From positions 62,001 through 126,000 of the forward strand of contig NZ_JAOEGB010000010.1 in NCBI RefSeq assembly GCF_025420585.1: a DNA stretch of 64,000 bases. Reading direction: 5' to 3'. Positions 36,841 to 45,799 of the stretch are shown here, in pieces; the stretch's first letter is position 1; each line of letters opens with the position of its first letter. This DNA is from Planotetraspora sp. A-T 1434. GTDB lineage: Bacteria; Actinomycetota; Actinomycetes; Streptosporangiales; Streptosporangiaceae. The notes under the pieces are model-generated. The model ran no database searches. It saw only the letters and a list, made by a program, of their open reading frames with translations, and had not been told where the DNA came from. The position numbers were made by a program, and so were the translations under genes.

Positions 36841-37693
36841 GGTGACGACAGAAGGTGATCTTGAGCTGGATGACGGGCGCACGCTGCACTACTACGACAC
36901 GGGTGCGAACGGAGCGGATGGGCGGCTCGCCGTTTTCTGGCACCACGGCACGCCGAACATCGGCGCGCCTCCCGCGCCTCTTTTCGCCGCCGCGGCCCGG
37001 CTCGGCATCCGCTGGATCTCGTATGACCGGCCCGGATACGGCGGATCAACTCCGTGCCCCGGCCGGGACGTGGCGTCGGCGGCCACCTACGTGGCCGGCG
37101 TCGCCGACGCGCTGGGCATCGATCGGTTCGCGGTCATGGGCCATTCCGGCGGCGGCCCGCACGCCCTCGCGTGCGGCGTGCTGCTGCCGGAACGCGTCCT
37201 GAGCGTGGTCAGCGTGGCCGGGCCGGCCCCGTTCGGCGCGGAGGGGCTTGACTGGTTCGCGGGCATGGCCGCCTCCGGCGTGGCGTCCCTGCGCGCCGCC
37301 GCCCAGGGACGCGCGGCGAAGGAGAGGCACGAGGCTTCGGCCGCCGAATACGACCCGGAGTTCACCTCGGCCGATCATGCGGCGCTCTCCGGTCCGTGGT
37401 CCTGGTTCGGTGAGGTCGTCGGCCCGGCTGTGGAGGGCGGCGCCGGCGGGTTGATTGACGACGACCTCGCGTACGTCTCCCCGTGGGGGTTCGACCCCGC
37501 GCAGGTGAGAGCGCCGGTCCTCTTATCGCACGGTGGCCGGGATCGGGTCATCCCGAGCGCGCACAGCGAGTGGCTCGCGCACCGCTGCCCGTCGGCGGAG
37601 TTGCGGTTGTCCCCGGACGACGGACACATCTCGATCCTCACCTCCGGCGAGGCCGCCATGGAGTGGCTCCGGGAGCACGCCGCTCAGGCTTAG
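36841..37693 (+). CDS. Alpha/beta hydrolase
   Basis: About 283 residues from GTG 36841. In-frame ATG 36794 and TTG 36773 are alternatives, none with a strong ribosome site. Alpha/beta-fold signatures are the oxyanion region FWHHGTPNIGAPPAPLF, YDRPGYGGSTPCPGRD, the nucleophile elbow VMGHSGGGPHALACG with Ser in GHSGG, the acid in LLSHGGRDRVIPS, and His in DDGHISIL. The catalytic triad is complete. The substrate cannot be inferred. Confidence 0.85.
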
Positions 37694-38099
37694 GTCGCCG
37701 CCGTCAAAGCACCACCAAAGCCATCAAAGCACCAACAAATAGACCCGGCTCGGCGCAGGACCTTCCCCAAGGTCACCTGGAGGGCCAGGCCGAAGTCCCG
37801 CGCGAGCCTGCCCAGCGCCTCGGTCTAGGCGACGGTGTGCGAAATGGGCTTCTCCGCGAATGACATGCGTGCCGGCGCGGGATCGGCAGGATCGAAGCAG
37901 TCTCGCCACGTCTCATCGCCCTCTCCCGGTGGCCCCGCCGGTGGCGGGGCGCATCATGATGGCAGGTGGGCCGACGCATGGCTTCAGGCGGCACGTCCCG
38001 GACGGCAGCGCTTTTTGAGTGGTGGCGGCCAGGCGGACGGGCTCTGGCGCGAGAGCGGCCGCTCCGACGCCGGGAACGGGACAGAGACATGGGGGCAGG
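37694..38099. other. Interval without a supported gene
   Basis: About 400 bp. Open frames exist in all phases because of the G+C content, but none has a ribosome site plus family motif. It may contain decayed coding sequence (a tract around 37730-37830 is Pro/Arg/Ala-coding). Confidence 0.35.
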
Positions 38100-38519
38100 A
38101 TGGCGCTGGGCCTCGCCACGGGCGTGGCATTCACGTGGCTCGGGATGGTGCTGGCGATCTCGTTCCTGGAGGCGCCGCTGAGGTTCCGCGCGCCGGGCGT
38201 GGACACCCGGATCGGGCTCGGCATCGGCCGGCTGGTCTTCCGCGCGCTCAACATCGTCGAAGCCGTCCTCGCGGCGGTGCTCGTCATCTCGGTCGTCGCC
38301 GGCGGCGCGATGGTCAGCACTGTGCTTACTGCGCTTGTCGCGGCGGCTCTTCTCGGGATGCAGATCGGGATCGTACGGCCACGGCTTACCCGGCGTTCTG
38401 ACCGCATCCTCGCGGGCGAAAAGGCCCCACGATCTCGGGGTCATCACGCCTACGTCATCCTGGAAGTCCTCAAAGTCGCGGCCCTGCTCACCAACGGCAT
38501 CCTGCTGCTGAGGGCATGA
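38100..38519 (+). CDS. Four-helix membrane protein of unknown function
   Basis: 139 residues from ATG 38100 with GGGGGCAGG upstream. Four hydrophobic segments are visible (GVAFTWLGMVLAISFLEAPL; LVFRALNIVEAVLAAVLVIS; STVLTALVAAALLGMQIGIV; YVILEVLKVAALLTNGILLL). Basic loops suggest cytosolic termini. Its stop overlaps an ATG preceding the cupin gene, so the two are probably co-transcribed. Confidence 0.7.
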   Translation: MALGLATGVAFTWLGMVLAISFLEAPLRFRAPGVDTRIGLGIGRLVFRALNIVEAVLAAVLVISVVAGGAMVSTVLTALVAAALLGMQIGIVRPRLTRRSDRILAGEKAPRSRGHHAYVILEVLKVAALLTNGILLLRA

Positions 38520-38545
38520 ACCGCCCCATACCGAAAGGCGTCACC

Positions 38546-38896
38546 ATGGAGCCGATATCACTGACCACCCTGGCGAGCGAGCACCTGGCCAAGGCGCGGG
38601 AGAACACGAGTGGACGCAGTGCGCAGACCGTTCACGGCGGACACCAGCACGCCCTACGCCAGACACTGATCGCACTGGCCGCCGGGCGTGGCCTCGACGA
38701 GCACGAGAGCCCCGGCGAGGCCACATTGCAGGTGCTGCATGGACGCGTGCGCGTCGCGAGCAGCAACGACACCTGGGAAGGCGCGGCAGGCGACTACCTC
38801 GTCATACCGCCGGAGCGGCATAACCTGACGGCGCTCGACGACTCCGCCGTTCTGCTCACCGTGGCGGTGGACGCCGGCCCGGCCACCACCCACTGA
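38546..38896 (+). CDS. Cupin-domain protein
   Basis: 116 residues from ATG 38546 (an ATG at 38516 overlapping the previous stop would add ten). It is a single cupin: LRQTLIALAAGRGLDEHESP (motif 1 with a reduced His set), LQVLHGRVRVASSNDTWEGA, and GDYLVIPPERHNLTALDD with the second motif Pro/His. It resembles small cupins like YhhW-type or LuxR-linked sensors. Metal ligands look incomplete. Confidence 0.8.
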   Translation: MEPISLTTLASEHLAKARENTSGRSAQTVHGGHQHALRQTLIALAAGRGLDEHESPGEATLQVLHGRVRVASSNDTWEGAAGDYLVIPPERHNLTALDDSAVLLTVAVDAGPATTH

Positions 38897-38936
38897 CCGC
38901 CCGCTCAATCGTGAGCCGGGTCGTTGGTGCTGAGCT

Positions 38937-39206
38937 TCAGGGGCGCCACTCGTCGCGGTAGCCGGGATGCCAGTCGTAGGCGGCGGCTTCGAGGCGGAGG
39001 AGATGCTCGGCCTGGGCTCGCTCCCCGACGTCGATCAACCCGCCGCCGAGGATGTGGGCGAGATAGTTGAGGCGTCCCCTCTTCGCGGCGAGGTCGCGCT
39101 CTTCCCGGAGATACGCGGCCAGAGCCTCGGCGGACGTGGCGTCGTCGATGGACCCGCGCGCCGCCTCGTCGAGGCGAGCGCGGATGAAGACGATCAGCTC
39201 ACTCAT
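38937..39206 (-). CDS. DUF6221-family small protein
   Basis: 89 residues from ATG 39206 with GAAGG six bases upstream. The start LIVFIRARLDEAARG and the ending YDWHPGYRDEWRP are typical of DUF6221 proteins in actinobacteria, whose function is unknown. The preceding small ORF ends ten bases upstream. Confidence 0.75.
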   Translation of the reverse strand: MSELIVFIRARLDEAARGSIDDATSAEALAAYLREERDLAAKRGRLNYLAHILGGGLIDVGERAQAEHLLRLEAAAYDWHPGYRDEWRP

Positions 39207-39215
39207 CGGCGGCCT

Positions 39216-39461
39216 TCATAAACAGGCCGCCGGCGATGAACAGGCCGCGCGTGACGAACAGGCCGCGCGTGACGAACAGGCCGCGCGTGACGAACAGGCC
39301 GTCCGCGATGAACAGGCCGCGGACGAGCGTGCGGGCGTGCCGCCTGGCATGGGCCGGCTTCGGGGAGACCCGGCGGGCGTGATGGCCGTCGCGGGCCCGC
39401 TTGGCGAGAACCCGGCGACCGTGACGGCCCGCGCGTAGCTGTCGCAGTCGAAATCGCTCAT
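39216..39461 (-). CDS. Small repeat-containing ORF (ACSSRA hexapeptide repeats)
   Basis: 81 residues from ATG 39461, which has GGGGGAGG upstream at good distance. The first 40 residues are non-repetitive (MSDFDCDSYARAVTVAGFSP). The C-terminal half is an 18-bp tandem repeat giving ACSSRA/ACSSRT with a Cys per unit. All three minus-strand frames are open across the repeat, so the reading frame of the tail is uncertain. The stop abuts the ribosome site of the DUF6221 gene. Confidence 0.4.
   Translation of the reverse strand: MSDFDCDSYARAVTVAGFSPSGPATAITPAGSPRSRPMPGGTPARSSAACSSRTACSSRAACSSRAACSSRAACSSPAACL
39217..39324. repeat. 18-bp tandem repeat, six units
   Basis: The unit GACGAACAGGCCGCGCGT is present at 39235, 39253 and 39271 (nearly identical), with diverged units at 39217, 39289 and 39307. 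The length is a multiple of three, so copy-number change would keep frames. Confidence 0.9.
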
Positions 39462-39645
39462 GCCGGTATCCTCCCCCAACGGCTCACGCCGTTCCGATGA
39501 TTCGGTACAAGCCGGGCGTCAGGAGACCCCGCCGAAAGGCAGGAGATGGGCAGGGCCGCCTTGCTGGGGCAGAGGCGGCCCTTCCGCTGGTGGCACATCG
39601 GCGCCCATGAACGACCCGCATACGCGCGGAGGGCGCCGTGCCGAG

Positions 39646-40767
39646 TCAGTCCCCCGCCGCCACGGGCTCCGCCGGCTGCGGGGCTCCGTTCCGGCTCCCT
39701 CGAGGCCGGGACGCCGATGCCCACGAAGGGGCCAGGGTCGCCGCGGACTCGCGTGAGGGACGGCGCTGCTGGGAGAAGGCCGAGCCCACCGTGGCGGCGA
39801 GGTACATGTAGGCCTCCCGCGTCGAGGGTGCGAGCGCATCCAGCTCGAACTCGGCGTCTTCCTCCAGGTGGGGATCGAAAGGAATGGTCACCACGGTGCG
39901 GCAGCGCTCGTCGAAGTGGTTGTGGAGCGCTTCCAGGTCCACAGTCGACTGGCTCTCGTGGCGGACTCCCGACAGGACCACGGTGGCCGAGTGCGCCAGG
40001 TCGGCATGACCGTGGGCCTCCAGCCAGTCCAGGGTCGCTCCCGCCGACCGGGCCGCGGCCACCGACGGAGCCGTCACCAGCACGATCTGGTGGGCCAGCT
40101 CCAGAGTGGCCGACATCGCCGAGTGTGACAGGCCGGTGCCGCAGTCAGTGATGCAGATCGAGTAGAAGTGCTCCAGAAGCCCGGCAACGGTCCGGTAGTC
40201 CGCGGCGCTGAAAGCCTCCGACACTGCGGGGTCGCGGGCGGATGCCAAGATTTCCAGCCTGCTCGACGGCGACTGCGAGGTGAACGCCCGGATGTCGGCG
40301 TATCGCGGCTGGTCCAACGTGATGAGCGTGGTCAGCAGCTCCCGGACGGTCGCCGTCGTCTCGACCGGCAACCGGTCGGAGAGGGTGCCGCGATCCGGGT
40401 TGGCGTCCACCGCGATCACCCGGTCACCCCTCAGGGTGGCGAGGGTGGCCCCCAGCCCCACGGATGTGGTCGTCTTGCCGACGCCGCCCTTCAGACTGAG
40501 CACGGCCACCCGGTGGTGACCCCCCGCCACCGGCGTGCGGGCTCGGGCGACCAGTTCGCGACGGCGCAGCTCACGCGGCGACTCGCCGAGATGCAACAGC
40601 CCCCCGCTCATCTTGTACACGGCGCGACGCCAGCCTCCCGAGGGGGCGCGCCGCCTCACCCGTAGAAGGAGCTCCGGAGTGAGACGATCCGTGGGGGTGG
40701 TGGAGGAATTGCCCTCATATGGGGCCGCCAACCCTCCTGCTGAGACGGACACCTGCTCCTGGACCAC
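39646..40767 (-). CDS. MinD/ParA-family ATPase
   Basis: About 373 residues from GTG 40767, chosen because GGAGG lies five bases upstream; an in-frame TTG 40851 would add 28 residues. After a 95-residue N-terminal extension comes the deviant Walker A VAVLSLKGGVGKTTTSVGLG, then IAVDANPDRGTLSDRL (A' box), CITDCGTGLSHSAM (Walker B/switch), and VLVTAPSVAAARSAGATLDW. C-terminal helices are Pro/Ser-rich. MinD-like proteins of this type occur in ESX/T7SS and polar-organisation loci, but no partner is adjacent. The leader carries an array of short repeats. Confidence 0.85.
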   Translation of the reverse strand: MVQEQVSVSAGGLAAPYEGNSSTTPTDRLTPELLLRVRRRAPSGGWRRAVYKMSGGLLHLGESPRELRRRELVARARTPVAGGHHRVAVLSLKGGVGKTTTSVGLGATLATLRGDRVIAVDANPDRGTLSDRLPVETTATVRELLTTLITLDQPRYADIRAFTSQSPSSRLEILASARDPAVSEAFSAADYRTVAGLLEHFYSICITDCGTGLSHSAMSATLELAHQIVLVTAPSVAAARSAGATLDWLEAHGHADLAHSATVVLSGVRHESQSTVDLEALHNHFDERCRTVVTIPFDPHLEEDAEFELDALAPSTREAYMYLAATVGSAFSQQRRPSRESAATLAPSWASASRPRGSRNGAPQPAEPVAAGD

Positions 40768-40778
40768 GGTGACCTCCG

Positions 40779-40836
40779 TTGATAGCCGATTGATAGCCCG
40801 TGTTGATTGCCGTGTTCGCTTGCCGTGTTGGTTGCC
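40779..40836. repeat. Array of five 9-bp near-repeats in the MinD-like gene leader
   Basis: TTGATAGCC at 40779 and 40790, TTGATTGCC at 40803, CGCTTGCC-type at 40816 and TTGGTTGCC at 40828. Spacing is 11-13 bp, about one helical turn. They lie immediately upstream of the ribosome site, so they may be binding sites for an autoregulator. Confidence 0.55.
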
Positions 40837-41004
40837 GTTCGTGAAGAGCAAGGGGCATGCCGCGGAGAGGAGTGGTCAAGCCTGCCGGCTTGTCATACGG
40901 ACGTACGGCACGGCTTCGCCTCGTCATCTTGATCGCGTCCCCCGAATGCTCCTGATCATGTTGTGACCGGCCATGGCCGCTGCCGCGGACGACATGGCAC
41001 ACGC

Positions 41005-41021
41005 TACGATGTGTCATCGTA
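41005..41021. promoter_or_regulatory. Dyad in the divergent promoter region
   Basis: TACGATG and CATCGTA are perfect 7-bp inverted arms around TGT. The site lies between the MinD-like gene and the lipoprotein gene at 41148 and is a possible operator. Confidence 0.4.
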
Positions 41022-41147
41022 CGGTTACTCTGCGTATGTACGCAAGGCTTAGACGTGATATGCCCCATTTCCGGATACCTCGATCGTCTTGACTACTAGT
41101 CTGTGTCGTTCGTGAACGGACTCGACGGCGAGTGGAAGGGCAGACGG

Positions 41148-41705
41148 ATGCGGGTTGTGCTGGGCACGGTTGTCATGGGGGCCGCGGTGGCGCTGGCCGC
41201 CGGGGGATGCAGCGCGGAGCCCCAACCCGCGACGTCGGCGGTCAAGGGCGTCGTCACCGCTCCGGCCGTCTCCAAGGAGACGGGGGACACGCTCGCTCAG
41301 GGCAAGGTGGTGGACAAGGGCCACCCCAGGGCGTCGGTTCCGGTGCTCGCGGTGGCCTGGCCCAAGAGCGAGGTCCTGGACAAGATCGCCGAGGGCGCCG
41401 ACGTGCCGACCGCCGTCGTCGCCCGCGCCACGACGGACGCGAACGGCCTGTTCCAGCTCCGGCTGAAGCCGTCCGACCTCGATCCCGTATACGTCGAGGA
41501 CGGCGGCGACGTCCAGATCGAGCTCTTCCTGCAGAACCAGGACGGGCCGTCGTGGCAGTTCACCGCCACGCGGGGGGACAAGGGCTGGTCCACCGCCGAC
41601 GCGGAGCCGGGCAAGGAGCGGCCGCTCAAGGCCGAGCTGGAGCTCGACCCCGCCTCAGGGGAGCTGAAGGTCCGCCGCCTGGACACCACAGCCGCACAGG
41701 GCTAG
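41148..41705 (+). CDS. Putative lipoprotein
   Basis: 185 residues from ATG 41148. The signal peptide ends in a lipobox (VVMGAAVALAAGGC), so the mature protein is probably lipid-anchored outside. The mature part begins Ser/Ala/Pro-rich and then contains one carboxypeptidase-regulatory/transthyretin-like beta domain (TDANGLFQLRLKPSDLDPVY). No enzyme motif is present. It is followed by a 47-bp tandem repeat rather than another gene. Confidence 0.75.
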   Translation: MRVVLGTVVMGAAVALAAGGCSAEPQPATSAVKGVVTAPAVSKETGDTLAQGKVVDKGHPRASVPVLAVAWPKSEVLDKIAEGADVPTAVVARATTDANGLFQLRLKPSDLDPVYVEDGGDVQIELFLQNQDGPSWQFTATRGDKGWSTADAEPGKERPLKAELELDPASGELKVRRLDTTAAQG

Positions 41706-41720
41706 CCGCCGACCCGGCCG

Positions 41721-41862
41721 GCCGTACGGCGCGCACAGGCGGCTCCCAAGCCAGGTGACCCCGGCCCGCCGTACGGCCCGCGCAGGGCGGGCTCCCAGGC
41801 CAGGTGACCCCGGCCCGCCGTACGGCCCGCGCGGGCGGTTCCCAGGCCAGGTGACCCGACCT
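41721..41862. repeat. About 47-bp tandem repeat, three copies
   Basis: Units starting GCCGTACGG at 41721, 41768 and 41817 (period 46-49) each contain GGCTCCCAGGCCAGGTGACC-like sequence. A last GCCGTACG lies at 41863. They fill the convergent space between the lipoprotein gene and the gene ending at 41873 and can fold into GC-rich hairpins, so they may terminate both transcripts. Confidence 0.85.
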
Positions 41863-41872
41863 GCCGTACGGC

Positions 41873-43171
41873 TCAGCCGAGGCCGGCGTACTGGCGGGGG
41901 CGCAGGGCCTGGGCCCGCAGGGCCGCCAGCGCGGCCTGACGGCCGGACTCGGTGAGCTGCCAGGGGGCGTCCCAGGAGCTGTCGGCCCGTAGGTCCAGAG
42001 CGTCCAGGCGGCGCAGCAGCTCGCCGAGCGGCCCGGCCAGGTCGAGAGCCGTCACCTGGCCACCGGCGGCCGTGCGCCAGCCTTCGCCGTTCACCACGTC
42101 GGCCACCCGGTCGCGCAGCTCGGCGTACTTGATCTGCCTGTTGTCCACGAGCAGCATGAGCGCCGACTCTCGGATGGAGATCTCGAAGTCGTGCTCGCCA
42201 CGGGCCGGGGCGAGCAGCGCGGCGGTGGCGGCCTCCCACAGCGCACCCGGGCTGTCCAGCAGGGCGCGCCCGGCGGGCGTGAGGACGAGCCTCCTGCCGG
42301 TACGGCGGAGCGCCCCGAGCTCCTGGATGGCGATCTCCTTGAGCGTCGTCAGCGCGGGCACGTCGGCCTCGCTCCGGACCGATCGCGTGGTCATGGCGTC
42401 CCAGCCGAACCGGTCGACGGCGTCCACGGCGAGCGCGCGGGCGAGGTTGAGCCGCTCCGTCAGCGGCACGCCCTTGTCGGCCAGGCCCAGCAGCCATCGG
42501 AGCGGCTCCAGGCAGGGCTCGGCCGGCGCCGGAACGGGGGCGTGCAGCCGCACCTCGAAGGGTTGCGCCAGCTCGCGGCGGGCGCTGCCGCGTCCGAGCA
42601 CCCAGCGGTTCAGCCGCTCCCCGTGGACCCGGTGCAGCCAGCAGTCGCCGCCGAGCTCCGGTCGGGGGGCGGTCAGCCACCGCCTGGTCAACGCCTCGCG
42701 GTCGATTCGGTCGCCGGACACGATGGCCAGCTCCAGCGCGGCCGCGCAGGCGAGGTGGGCTCCGAGCTCCTCCGGCCCCATGATGGAGCTCCACGACAGC
42801 TCGGCGATGTCGGGCGGCAGGACGCCGGTGGCCTCGAGCGCCTGGTGGTAGGCGGTTGCCCCGGCCTCCTCACCGTCGCGGGCGTAGGTGCGCAGGATCT
42901 GCGCCGTGACCGGGGAGTCGCACAGCCCGGCGTACCGCCCCATCCCGCCGAGCCGGAGCAGCTCGCCGAGCGCCCGGGCGATGGCCGGGCGGTCGCCGGT
43001 CACCTTGAGCGGCAGGGTGTACCAGAGGAACTCGCACACATCAAGCTGGCTGATGGTCTCCAGCGCTTCGCCGCCGGTCAGCCATTCGACGGCGACGCGG
43101 GCCGACTCGGCGATGTCCGGCTGAGAGCGCTCCAACTCGGCCAGCAGCGCGGCCACGTCAGGTGCGGGCAT
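41873..43171 (-). CDS. Conserved actinobacterial hypothetical protein
   Basis: 432 residues from ATG 43171, where the likely conserved region begins (MPAPDVAALLAELERSQPDI). The protein is soluble and largely helical with no signal peptide. Segments such as LDVCEFLWYTLPLKVTGDRP and LRRTGRRLVLTPAGRALLDS hint at a winged-helix C-terminus (residues 300-430), but no domain is named with confidence. It is co-directional with pmt, 85 bp downstream of nothing recognisable. Confidence 0.65.
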   Translation of the reverse strand: MPAPDVAALLAELERSQPDIAESARVAVEWLTGGEALETISQLDVCEFLWYTLPLKVTGDRPAIARALGELLRLGGMGRYAGLCDSPVTAQILRTYARDGEEAGATAYHQALEATGVLPPDIAELSWSSIMGPEELGAHLACAAALELAIVSGDRIDREALTRRWLTAPRPELGGDCWLHRVHGERLNRWVLGRGSARRELAQPFEVRLHAPVPAPAEPCLEPLRWLLGLADKGVPLTERLNLARALAVDAVDRFGWDAMTTRSVRSEADVPALTTLKEIAIQELGALRRTGRRLVLTPAGRALLDSPGALWEAATAALLAPARGEHDFEISIRESALMLLVDNRQIKYAELRDRVADVVNGEGWRTAAGGQVTALDLAGPLGELLRRLDALDLRADSSWDAPWQLTESGRQAALAALRAQALRPRQYAGLG

Positions 43172-43255
43172 GACCCGCAGTCTGCCGTATGGGACCCACC
43201 GTTGACGACGACCCACTGCCACTCGCAACCACCCCCGGGACAACGATACGGAGGG

Positions 43256-44869
43256 TCAGATCCACGACTTGAACAGCATGCGGCTGTGCCAGAGGTCGTA
43301 CGGCACGACCTGCGCCGCGATGACCGGATAGAGCCACCAGAAGTTGAGCAGCGACAACAGCGCGAAGGCGCCCGCGACCGCGGCTCCCACGACACGCCGT
43401 CTCGGCGCGGCGGCCACGGGACCGATGATCAGCCCGCACGCCAGCACGATGGCCAAGATCATGAACGGCACCATCGGCAGCGCGTAGAACATGAACATCG
43501 TCCGGTTGTCGGCGATGGCGAAGTAGAACCAGGGCAGCCAGCCGGCCGCGTAGCCGACCAGCACCGCTCCCGCGCGCCAGTCCCGGGTCGACACGTACCA
43601 GGCGATCATCGCGATGAGGGCGGCGAGCCCGCCGAACCAGATGATCGGGGTGCCGGTGCCGAGCACCGCCCATGAGCAGGTGGCCGCGCCGCAGGTCCTG
43701 GGCGACTCGTAGAAGAACGCGACCGGCCGGAGCAGGAGCGGCCACTGCCAGGGCTCCGACTGGTACGGGTGGCTCGTCTCCAGGCCGGTGTGGAAGCTCA
43801 GCACCTGCTTCTGGTAGTCGATCCACGACCGCAGGGAGTCGATGACGAAGAACACCGGCCCGTTGGAGGTCGCCTGTGCCCAGTTCCGGCCGTAGCCCTT
43901 GTCGGTGGCGAACCAGCCGGCGAACGAGGCGACGTAGGCCAGCACCGGGACCACGGCCATCCAGGCCGCCGCCAGCGGCAGGTCGAGACGCAGCATCCCG
44001 GCGTACGGCCGGCGCAGGCCGGCGGCCCGGCGGGCGCCGGCGTCCCAGACGAGCGACATGATCGCGAAGGCCGCGATGAAGAAGACGCCGGTCCACTTGG
44101 TGGCCAGGGCGGCGCCGAGGCACGCTCCGGCCGCGAGCCGCCACGGCCGCCAGCCGAGCGACGGCCCGAGTGCCACCCCCACGGTGGAGGAGGTCCTCTC
44201 GTGCCAGTCCGCCAGCCGCCGCCGGGCGTCGTCCCGGTCGGTCACCAGGCAGGCGAAGCCGGCCAGCACCCAGAACATCAGGAAGACGTCCAGCAGCGCC
44301 GTACGGGACAGCACGAAGTGCAGCCCGTCGAGGGACAGCAGGAACCCGGCGAGGCAGCCCAGCAGTGTGGACCTGGTCATGCGCCGGGCCACCCGCGCCA
44401 GGATCAGGATGGAGATCGTCCCGAGCAGCGCGGGGGCGAACCGCCAGCCGAAGGGGTTGGCGCCGAAAATCAGCTCGCCGAGGCCGATCAGCCACTTGCC
44501 GAGCGGCGGGTGCACCACGTAGTTGGCGCACTGCTCGACCTGCTCGCACTGCTTGAAGATGTTCGTGTTGCCGGCCAGCAGCAGCTTGTCGGCGCCGTCG
44601 ACGAACTGGCGCTCGACCCAAAACTTGATCATGGAGAACGAGTCCTTGGCGTAGTAGGTCTCGTCGAAGACCACCGCCTTGGGGACGCCGAGCCCGGTGA
44701 AGCGCAGGACTCCTCCGAAGAGGGCGACGATGATGGGCCCGATCCACCCCCACATGGCGCTGCCTGTCATGGGACGCGCGAGCCGGTCGCGCACGGAGAT
44801 CGGAGGGGCGGCCTCCGGCTCGGGCTCCGGCTGCTCGAACGCCTGGTAAGGGAAGTCGGTCACGGCCAC
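43256..44869 (-). CDS. pmt: Dolichyl-phosphate-mannose--protein mannosyltransferase
   Basis: A 537-residue GT39 polytopic enzyme. The first periplasmic loop has VVFDETYYAKDSFSMIKF with the catalytic Asp-Glu (DE) pair. NYVVHPPLGKWLIGLGELIF, LLSLDGLHFVLSRTALLDVF, and ATKWTGVFFIAAF follow. About ten membrane helices are evident. It O-mannosylates secreted proteins using polyprenyl-phosphate-mannose. It is divergent from rsmI, the usual actinobacterial arrangement. Thr/Ser-rich exported proteins in this window could be substrates (inference). Confidence 0.93.
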   Translation of the reverse strand: MAVTDFPYQAFEQPEPEPEAAPPISVRDRLARPMTGSAMWGWIGPIIVALFGGVLRFTGLGVPKAVVFDETYYAKDSFSMIKFWVERQFVDGADKLLLAGNTNIFKQCEQVEQCANYVVHPPLGKWLIGLGELIFGANPFGWRFAPALLGTISILILARVARRMTRSTLLGCLAGFLLSLDGLHFVLSRTALLDVFLMFWVLAGFACLVTDRDDARRRLADWHERTSSTVGVALGPSLGWRPWRLAAGACLGAALATKWTGVFFIAAFAIMSLVWDAGARRAAGLRRPYAGMLRLDLPLAAAWMAVVPVLAYVASFAGWFATDKGYGRNWAQATSNGPVFFVIDSLRSWIDYQKQVLSFHTGLETSHPYQSEPWQWPLLLRPVAFFYESPRTCGAATCSWAVLGTGTPIIWFGGLAALIAMIAWYVSTRDWRAGAVLVGYAAGWLPWFYFAIADNRTMFMFYALPMVPFMILAIVLACGLIIGPVAAAPRRRVVGAAVAGAFALLSLLNFWWLYPVIAAQVVPYDLWHSRMLFKSWI

Positions 44870-44975
44870 CCGGACAGATTACTGGGGCAGGCAGGTCCCG
44901 AACATGGCGTACGCGTGGATTGGGAACATCTGGTCGTTCGCGGGGCAACGTTTCATCGAGTCATAAGGTGGACGG

Positions 44976-45797
44976 GTGCTTATTCTCGCGGGAGCCCCGA
45001 TCGGTCAAATGGGAGACGCCTCGCCCCGGCTCCGTGAGGCGCTCGGGACGGCGGACGTGATCGCCGCCGAGGACACCCGCAGGCTCAGGCGGCTGGCGTC
45101 CGACCTGGACGTGACCGTCACCGGACGGGTGGTGTCCTACTACGACGCCAACGAGGCCGCGCGCGCCCGGGAGCTGCTCGACGCCCTGCTCCACGGCCAG
45201 ACCGTCATGGTGATCACCGACGCCGGCATGCCGGGCGTGTCCGACCCCGGATACCGGCTGACCCATCTGGCGGTGGAGGCCGGTGTCCCGGTGACCGCGC
45301 TCCCGGGCCCGTCGGCCGTCACCACGGCGCTCGCCGTGTCGGGGCTGCCGAGCGACCGGTTCTGCTTCGAGGGGTTCCCGCCGCGCAAGCCCGGGGAGCG
45401 GGCGAGGAGGTTCACGAGCCTGGCCGAGGAGGAGCGGACGATGGTCTTCTTCGAGGCGCCGCACCGCCTGCCGGCCTGCCTGGAGGCCATGGCCGAGGCG
45501 TTCGGCCCGGACCGTCCCGCCGCCGTCTGCCGCGAGCTCACCAAGACCTACGAGGAGGTACGGCGAGGCCCCCTGGGCGAGCTTGCCGAGTGGGCGCAGG
45601 GCGAGGTCAGGGGGGAGATCACGCTCGTGGTGGCCGGGCGGCCGCCCGAGACGGAACCGCCCGCCATGGAGGATCTCGTCGCGGAGGTGGCCCGGCGGGA
45701 GGCGTCGGGCGTGTCACGCAAGCACGCGATCGTCGACGTGGCCAAGTCGGCGGGCGTCCCCAAGCGCGACCTCTACAACGCCGTCCACGGCGGCTGA
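44976..45797 (+). CDS. rsmI: 16S rRNA (cytidine(1402)-2'-O)-methyltransferase
   Basis: The 273-residue RsmI begins at GTG 44976 after AAGGTGG: LILAGAPIGQMGDASPRLRE, then IAAEDTRRLRRLASDL, and SDPGYRLTHLAVEAGVPV with PGPSAVTTALAVSGLPSDRF. FFEAPHRLPACLEAMAEAFG, REVTK-like CRELTKTYEEV and the C-terminal helix complete it. It modifies C1402 of 16S rRNA. It is followed, convergently, by a membrane glycosyltransferase. Confidence 0.95.
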   Translation: MLILAGAPIGQMGDASPRLREALGTADVIAAEDTRRLRRLASDLDVTVTGRVVSYYDANEAARARELLDALLHGQTVMVITDAGMPGVSDPGYRLTHLAVEAGVPVTALPGPSAVTTALAVSGLPSDRFCFEGFPPRKPGERARRFTSLAEEERTMVFFEAPHRLPACLEAMAEAFGPDRPAAVCRELTKTYEEVRRGPLGELAEWAQGEVRGEITLVVAGRPPETEPPAMEDLVAEVARREASGVSRKHAIVDVAKSAGVPKRDLYNAVHGG

Positions 45798-45799
45798 GG

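Noticed and set aside
39217-39324. Possible CRISPR array from the 18-bp repeats
   Set aside because: Units are directly adjacent with no unique spacers, and no cas genes are seen. None of the other repeat arrays in the window has spacer structure either.
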